Of a DNA stretch of 13,196 nucleotides, positions 8,983 through 13,196 are shown piece by piece. The notes beneath the pieces were generated by a model that saw only the letters and a program-made list of their open reading frames with translations, ran no database searches and was not told the DNA's origin. Source of the DNA: Phoronis ovalis (lineage: Eukaryota; Phoronida; Phoronidae); NCBI GenBank assembly GCA_028565635.1, contig JAOXYB010039784.1:1-13196 (forward strand), written 5' to 3'. Position 1 is the first letter of the stretch; every line of letters begins with the position of its first letter. Both the position numbers and the translations under genes were made by a program.

Positions 8983-9180
8983 TTTATACAGATGCGCACG
9001 ATGAACGAACATTTACAAGACGGGATTCCAATACTTCATCTGTCAACACTGAACAAACAATCGATCAAATATATCCAATAATTAGTAAACCATGTGGGGT
9101 TGCAGTCATCATCAGTAACCACAGCTTCAGTAGAGCAGGAGGAAACATTGAGGACAGGCATGGCACACAGACAGATCATG
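8983..9180 (+). CDS. casp8-like: Caspase large-subunit N-terminal exon
   Basis: This exon is bounded by TTGGTAG and GTACAG, is 198 nt, and is phase 1 at both ends. It encodes the start of the p20-type catalytic subunit. TIDQIYPIISKPCGVAVIIS matches the first beta strand of caspase-8/10 proteins, and EDRHGTQTDH is the conserved loop that carries the first S1-pocket arginine (DR-x-GT-x-x-D), which is kept. The N-terminal part is rich in Ser, Thr and Asp, as expected of the cleavable linker before the large subunit. The frame continues into the next exon through a G|TC valine codon, giving an apparently gap-free alignment with caspase-8 across the junction. Confidence 0.85.
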
Positions 9181-9416
9181 GTACAGTCTAAATTTATATA
9201 CATAGATACTAGCCCTCGTAATTAATATGAACACCGATTGTTGTCTTAAATGTCTTTTGTACTGTAGATAGGTTTTCACTAAGATGAAAAATGTTTATGA
9301 GATATATGTTGTACGTTAAAGAACGTTTGTTAGCATATGATATTGATTCGTTCACTCCAGGTAGTAATTTAAAAAGACAAATTTGTGATTGTCATTATAG
9401 AAATCATATATTGTAA

Positions 9417-9509
9417 CAGTCTGAATAATAAAGCCATCCGCTAGTATTCCGTACCTCCATTAGTTTGGAGGAACATAACACCTACAAATGGGTTGATTCC
9501 GATTGTCAC
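9417..9509. mobile_element. Foldback element, copy 3, within a caspase intron
   Basis: The left half (CAGTCTGAATAATAAAGCC, then ATCCGCTAGTATTCCGTACC) is the reverse complement of the right arm of the element at 5978-6016, with a few changes. The right half, after the TGGAGG at 9465-9470, is a more diverged inverted copy (ATGGGTTGATTCCGATTGTC), so the whole is a degraded hairpin centred on ACCTCCATTAGTTTGGAGG. It lies in the intron between the large-subunit and catalytic exons. Confidence 0.6.
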
Positions 9510-9559
9510 TAAACATTTTTTTAATATTTTTTTTCTACGTACTACTTAATTTTTGCCAG

Positions 9560-9856
9560 TCAATCTGTGTCAAGCTTTTGAAGAGGCTGGATTGTTGGTG
9601 CACTTACACGAAGATTTAACTTCCACTGATATCCGAGCATGTATGAACCACTACAGACGAGTGGATCACACTTCACTCAGCTGTTTCATGTGCTGTATTA
9701 TGAGTCATGGTGATAGTGGGAAGACGAGTGGTATTGATGGACTGTTAGTTCCTCTGATTGAACTGACGTCGGAGTTTACCTCAACTAAATGTCCATCACT
9801 CAAGGACAAGCCAAAAGTGTTCCTGGCTGTGTCTTGTCAAGGAAAAAAAACAAGAG
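9560..9856 (+). CDS. casp8-like: Caspase catalytic exon (His/Cys dyad)
   Basis: This 297-nt exon runs from a TTTGCCAG acceptor to a GAG|GTTAGA donor, phase 1 on both sides. It encodes the rest of the large subunit of a cysteine protease that cleaves after Asp in apoptosis or innate immune signalling. CFMCCIMSHGDSG contains the catalytic His. IDGLLVPLIELTSEFTSTKC and PSLKDKPKVFL follow in the caspase-8-like order, and VSCQG contains the catalytic Cys. Caspases normally have QACxG; here the Gln two residues before the Cys, an S1-pocket residue, is Val (GTG), and Ala is Ser. Both catalytic residues are present, so activity is possible but specificity may be changed. The family assignment is strong; orthology to CASP8 rather than CASP10 or a lineage-specific paralogue is not settled. 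Confidence 0.95.
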
Positions 9857-10393
9857 GTTAGATCCTGTAAAAAGATATTTCATACGAGGGTCAAACAAAA
9901 ATGTTAGGATCTGTTTATACAGATATATAACCGGAATTTATAGAGATTAGGTTTATACATCTGTCTCTAGGGTATTTGTAAACGGTATTATTCCGCAAGA
10001 AAATATATCATACTAAAAAAAGATAGATTTTACCACTCTGCTTCTGTATTTAAAAAAAACCTCGTTAATTTCCATTATCTTTTTAACAATTTTTAAAACA
10101 TGTTCCCAATTGATACACTATAGTAAACTGATATTGCGGGAAAATGTGCACCCAATTTGCTGGGATACATTTTCGTAGTTTTTTAGTAAAAATGAAATTT
10201 CTCAGTCATGAGAGATGCAGTTTTATTGGCAACTCAAAAACTTAATTAGACTAGTCTATTAAATTTAATGTATGATATCTCAATCAATGCAAAATCGGAA
10301 TTAAACACCATTGCCTGAAGAACATCTCATGTAAACCTCCTTTACCATTACTTAATTAGCAGCCATCCTAGGCCAAAACTTATTATTTTTTGT

Positions 10394-10441
10394 TGTGTGT
10401 TGTGTATGTTTGTGTGCACGTGTGTGAGCATGTGCGCGTGA
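10394..10441. repeat. GT-rich simple sequence in a caspase intron
   Basis: A run of imperfect TG dinucleotides (TGTGTGTTGTGTATG, GTGTGTGAGCATGTGCGCGTG) ends about 36 bp before the acceptor of the last caspase exon. It is open in the exon's frame, which falsely extends that frame to the left; the splice acceptor at 10476-10477 marks the true start. Confidence 0.75.
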
Positions 10442-10477
10442 TTAATTGTATTTTTCTGTTGGTTTATTCTTTTGCAG

Positions 10478-11331
10478 CATGTACACCTGGTCCTTTACCA
10501 GCTACTGACACCAATCCAGTAATGGACGTTCCAATTTCACAGCAAGATTTAATTCCGCTGGATCAAGAAGATTTCCTTGTAGCATATTCTACTTTGCCAG
10601 GACACACCTCCTACCGTGATTCTGATGGTACACCATTCATTAAAAAGTTTCTTAGAAATTTTCGCAAGTATAGAAGTAACAAAGACATGGAAGACATCCT
10701 AAGAAATACCACGAAAAAGATGAAAGCACATCCATATGTATCAAGAGATGGTAGACGAATCAAGCTGGCATGTATGCATTTTTCTTCTCTAACACACCCA
10801 CTGATACTTAAGTGCTCTACCGTTTATAACCCAGTGGAAGTTGAACGATTTGTACCCGGCCATCGTGCTGTAGATAGTGATGAAAACATAGCTGTGGAAC
10901 CATTAGATCATGAAGGATCATCAAGTAAAAGTGAAAATGTAAATGAAATGTCGTTTTCCCAGGAAGTGTCCAATGTTGTAAGAAGGCACAATATCCTTTC
11001 TCCTGTAACTGAAGATGAAGAAACTTTATCATATCCTGAACTGGCGTCTAATATGGCATGTGCAAGTGGAATGAGTACCAGAGAAAGTGAGGTTGATGAT
11101 AGTAATGAGAATACTGCAGTAACAACTGAGATTGTTGACATCACTGTGTCAAGTGTTACGATTAAGCAAGAAATACAGTATGGCACAGAAGAAAGCAGTG
11201 AGCAGTCCACAGTAGTGAAAACAGTAATAGTCGACGAAGAAAACTCTGACCAACTTACTGATATTGATGAAACCAGCGAGCATAGCACAGCAGTGAAGAC
11301 AGTAATAGATGACGAACAAAATTCTGAATAA
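10478..11331 (+). CDS. casp8-like: Caspase small subunit with long acidic C-terminal tail (terminal exon)
   Basis: The exon starts after a TTTTGCAG acceptor; the junction codon G|CA joins it in phase 1 to the catalytic exon. The first 35 residues or so are the inter-subunit linker with two likely autoprocessing sites, PATD|T and PVMD|V, placed like the two linker Asp sites of caspase-8. The small-subunit core follows: EDFLVAYSTLPGHTSYRD includes the second S1-pocket arginine, then FIKKFLRNFRKY, MEDILRNTTKKM and a final strand near THPLILKCS. Caspases normally end about here. This protein runs on for about 170 residues rich in Glu, Asp, Ser, Thr and Val, with no recognised domain and two 26-residue repeat units at the end. 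The tail could be regulatory or disordered. The stop TAA is at 11329-11331. Confidence 0.93.
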
Positions 11332-11383
11332 CTGCTTAGTATTGAAGAAAACATTGACCGTAGCATAGCATAGCAATTATGAC
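11191..11383 (+). repeat. 78-bp tandem repeat spanning the caspase stop codon
   Basis: Unit 1 (11191-11268) encodes ESSEQSTVVKTVIVDEENSD and six more residues. Unit 2 (11269-11346) starts ETSEHSTAVKTVIDDEQNSE and then meets the stop. A partial third unit follows in the 3' UTR (GAAAACATTGACCGTAGCAT, with in-frame stops). The Gln codon CAA at 11251 in unit 1 corresponds to the stop TAA at 11329 in unit 2. Confidence 0.75.
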
Positions 11384-11386
11384 ACC

Positions 11387-11392
11387 AATAAA
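11387..11392 (+). terminator. Poly(A) signal of the caspase gene
   Basis: AATAAA occurs 55 bp after the stop codon and is followed by a TG/T-rich stretch (TTGTATATTGTATTTGG) from about 11407, as expected of a cleavage and polyadenylation site. The mRNA would end near 11405-11420. Confidence 0.7.
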
Positions 11393-11913
11393 GTAAAACT
11401 GCACATTGTATATTGTATTTGGATAGCGAATCTAACTATTAGTATCTGAATTTGCTATAATCAAGCAATGATGTTGTTATCCCTTGCTGCCTTTAATGTA
11501 AATGCACAATGCATGTATATTGTTTGTATTATGTGTAGTCAGAAACACGTACCCAACTTTACTCAATACACTAATCGGATCTTCATTGCATCGTTTAATA
11601 ACAGTTTATATTTAATCGTGTCATATTATCTTATGGATTATATATGATATTATAATCGTAGCATATTATTGTATTCTGAAAGCTGTAAATATTTGTCTGA
11701 ATTTAGTATCAACGAGATGCATGAGTCGAAGTGTACAAGTGTTGATATTTGAATAATACAAATGTGCAAATTAGTACTAGTTCATCAATATCTTTATTTG
11801 GTACACCTGTACTCATTTTGCATAAATGTATATTTTGTTTTCGTGTCAAATAATTACATTTTACTTTGTACAATACTTATTTTTACAATATTTGTAGACT
11901 GGGTAGAAAACAG

Positions 11914-11949
11914 GCTTACTACGCATACCACGCTTACTACGCACACTAC
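11914..11949 (+). repeat. Two 18-bp tandem TTACTACGC repeats
   Basis: GCTTACTACGCATACCAC is followed directly by GCTTACTACGCACACTAC. A related block at 12418-12472 (TTTACTACGG, then GTTTACTATGCGCACAG) also ends in a similar GAACATC or GAAGCATC string, so the two may flank one element. Confidence 0.55.
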
Positions 11950-11990
11950 ACACACCGGAAGCATCCACCGAGTATGTTCCCCCTAATAAC

Positions 11991-12054
11991 TGTTCCCCAG
12001 TCAAGTCTGGCTGGTGGCAAACCTATACTGTTCATCCAGCTGGTAATGGGGAAC
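11991..12054. repeat. Inverted repeat with TGTTCCCC / GGGGAACA ends
   Basis: TGTTCCCCAGTCAAGTCTGG and CCAGCTGGTAATGGGGAACA are imperfectly complementary arms around a 20-25 bp loop. Further copies of the end motif occur nearby (GTTCCCC near 11975, and GAGTGGGGAACAGC from about 12207). Confidence 0.5.
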
Positions 12055-12492
12055 ACATCTGATTCTCCACATCAACACCGCTAAATGATTTATTTAAGAG
12101 CGAAACCCCATGAAACAATATCTTTTTTTCCAAGTTTCAGCTGGCAGATAGAGTTCACCCGCATTTGTAACTGGCTGGTGAATTTAAAAGCAATCAGCTT
12201 GCTGGTGAGTGGGGAACAGCTATGGCATTCCAAGTTACATTTCCAAATGGTTTACCTAAGCATGAAACATGTAATAACATATGCTTGGTTTACTGTACTG
12301 TATAAGGCTATAAAAAATTATCCTCATTGGGTGCTTCTGACATACTATGCTTAAATTACGCAAACAAGAAATTGGAACGTAAGAAAAATCGAAAACCATG
12401 TTCACCGTGCATACTATATTTACTACGGTTACAACACATACTAGGTTTACTATGCGCACAGTAGAGAACATCTAAGACCTTGGGCCCTGGTA

Positions 12493-12758
12493 CCAAATTT
12501 GCTTCCAGGAGTTGAGCTCAGGTCGCAAATTTACTCTCAGAAGATAAGCCCAGGTTGTAAATTTACGCTCAGGTTTTAAAATTTCCACATGTATAGCACT
12601 ACCAGCACAGCTTGTAAATTTGCACCCAGAAGATGAGCCCAGCTTATACATTTGCGCTCAGGTTTTAAAATTTCCACATGTATGGGATCACCAGCACAGG
12701 TTGTAAATTTGTACCCCGAAGATGAGCCCAGGTTGTAAATTTGCGATCAGGTTTTTGA
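12493..12758. repeat. 89-bp tandem repeat, about three copies
   Basis: Unit starts at 12551, 12640 and 12729 are spaced exactly 89 bp, with a partial unit before 12551 and a truncated third after 12729. Landmarks in each full unit are GCTCAGGTTTTAAAATTTCC, ACATGTAT, ACCAGCACAG and GAAGATGAGCC. Within each unit TTGTAAATTTG occurs twice, so the unit itself arose from an older half-repeat. Confidence 0.85.
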
Positions 12759-13125
12759 TAAATCTTAAAGCACACTTAGCCACCTGGTGACGAATGAGTT
12801 AAATGACTGTGTTGATGACTGATGAGAAATAAAGAACAATAACAAACTGTGTTTTCGATGTTAATATTTTTCACACCTTAAATATATTACACAAACACAC
12901 TTTCCTGCATTAAACTGATAAATGTATTCTTACATTTTCCCCTTTCCTTACTAAAGTATTTTAAAATAACACTTACAAAATAATAAACAGAACTGTCTAA
13001 CAGTTGATTTCAACGATCATAATAAGAAACTAGATAGCCTTTTAGTAAAGGCAGGATTGCTCATATTGGCTTTTATGAACGTTAAATGACCTCCAAATTA
13101 CCTTTCAACATCATTTTTTGAATTT

Positions 13126-13165
13126 TGACCTTTGACCCCTAAATGACCTTTTGACCCCAAGGTCA
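13126..13165. repeat. TGACC direct repeats (DR1/DR2-like)
   Basis: TGACCTTTGACCC (13126-13138) is, on the minus strand, two AGGTCA-type half-sites spaced by one base (GGGTCAAAGGTCA). TGACCTTTTGACCC at 13144-13157 is spaced by two, and AAGGTCA follows at 13159-13165. These match nuclear-receptor DR1/DR2 layouts, but similar strings are also common in dispersed invertebrate repeats, and no gene is visible next to them. Confidence 0.4.
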
Positions 13166-13196
13166 GCAATGGCCTACCCTGGGGATGTCAAACCTC

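Larger units (their letters stand above)
11411..13196. other. Repeat-rich noncoding DNA downstream of the caspase gene
   Basis: No recognisable protein is encoded. The open frames between 11762 and 12471 (70-90 residues) have no known motif and partly come from TTACTACG repeats. The region holds GGGGAACA inverted repeats, two related TTACTACG blocks, an 89-bp tandem repeat and, at the right edge, TGACC direct repeats. An exon-like segment between TTTCAG and GTGAGT (about 12139-12203) is discussed in the findings. Confidence 0.55.

Noticed and set aside
10390-10477. Extension of the last caspase exon leftwards to an ATG-like start (MLCVVYVCVHVCEHV)
   Set aside because: It is GT-rich simple sequence. 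The TTTTGCAG acceptor and the phase-1 match with the previous exon place the boundary at 10478.
10908-11366. 152-residue minus-strand open frame over the caspase tail
   Set aside because: It is Ser/Thr/Val-rich only because it is antisense to the acidic repeat tail, and it overlaps a well-supported exon.

Overview
The window is eukaryotic and looks like an AT-rich invertebrate animal genome. The evidence is a spliced caspase gene of the caspase-8/10 type with GT-AG introns, a giant ankyrin-repeat gene, AATAAA poly(A) signals, and dispersed foldback and tandem repeats. A marine bilaterian, possibly a lophotrochozoan, is plausible, but the species cannot be named from the sequence alone.

Layout, all genes on the + strand. 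(1) 1-593 is noncoding, with a small degenerate tandem repeat and a possible splice acceptor just before the ankyrin start codon. (2) 594-4681 is an ankyrin-repeat gene. It has 31 complete 34-residue repeats and a broken 32nd in one frame (594-3884). A net 22-bp deletion shifts the frame, and six more repeats plus a C-terminal tail follow in another frame (3875-4681). The DNA itself is a 102-bp tandem array. One exact 132-bp duplicated tract ends at the frameshift. (3) 4682-8288 has no recognisable gene, but holds members of a foldback repeat family, a B-box-like inverted repeat and a possible ankyrin poly(A) signal. (4) 8289-11331 holds the 3' exons of a caspase: a possible 39-nt mini-exon, a 48-nt exon, a 198-nt exon (start of the large subunit), a 297-nt exon (catalytic His and Cys), and a terminal exon (small subunit plus a long acidic tail). 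Every junction is phase 1 and the reading frame stays open throughout. A poly(A) signal lies at 11387-11392. (5) 11400-13196 is repeat-rich noncoding DNA: GGGGAACA inverted repeats, TTACTACG blocks, an 89-bp tandem repeat and TGACC direct repeats.

The main points of interest are as follows. The caspase active-site pentapeptide reads VSCQG, so the S1-pocket Gln is Val. No DED or CARD prodomain was seen upstream, while the ankyrin gene lies directly upstream on the same strand with a phase-compatible potential donor, so an ankyrin-caspase fusion is a testable but unproven idea. The caspase stop codon lies inside a 78-bp repeat whose homologous codon in the preceding unit is CAA. The ankyrin frameshift coincides with a recombination breakpoint.
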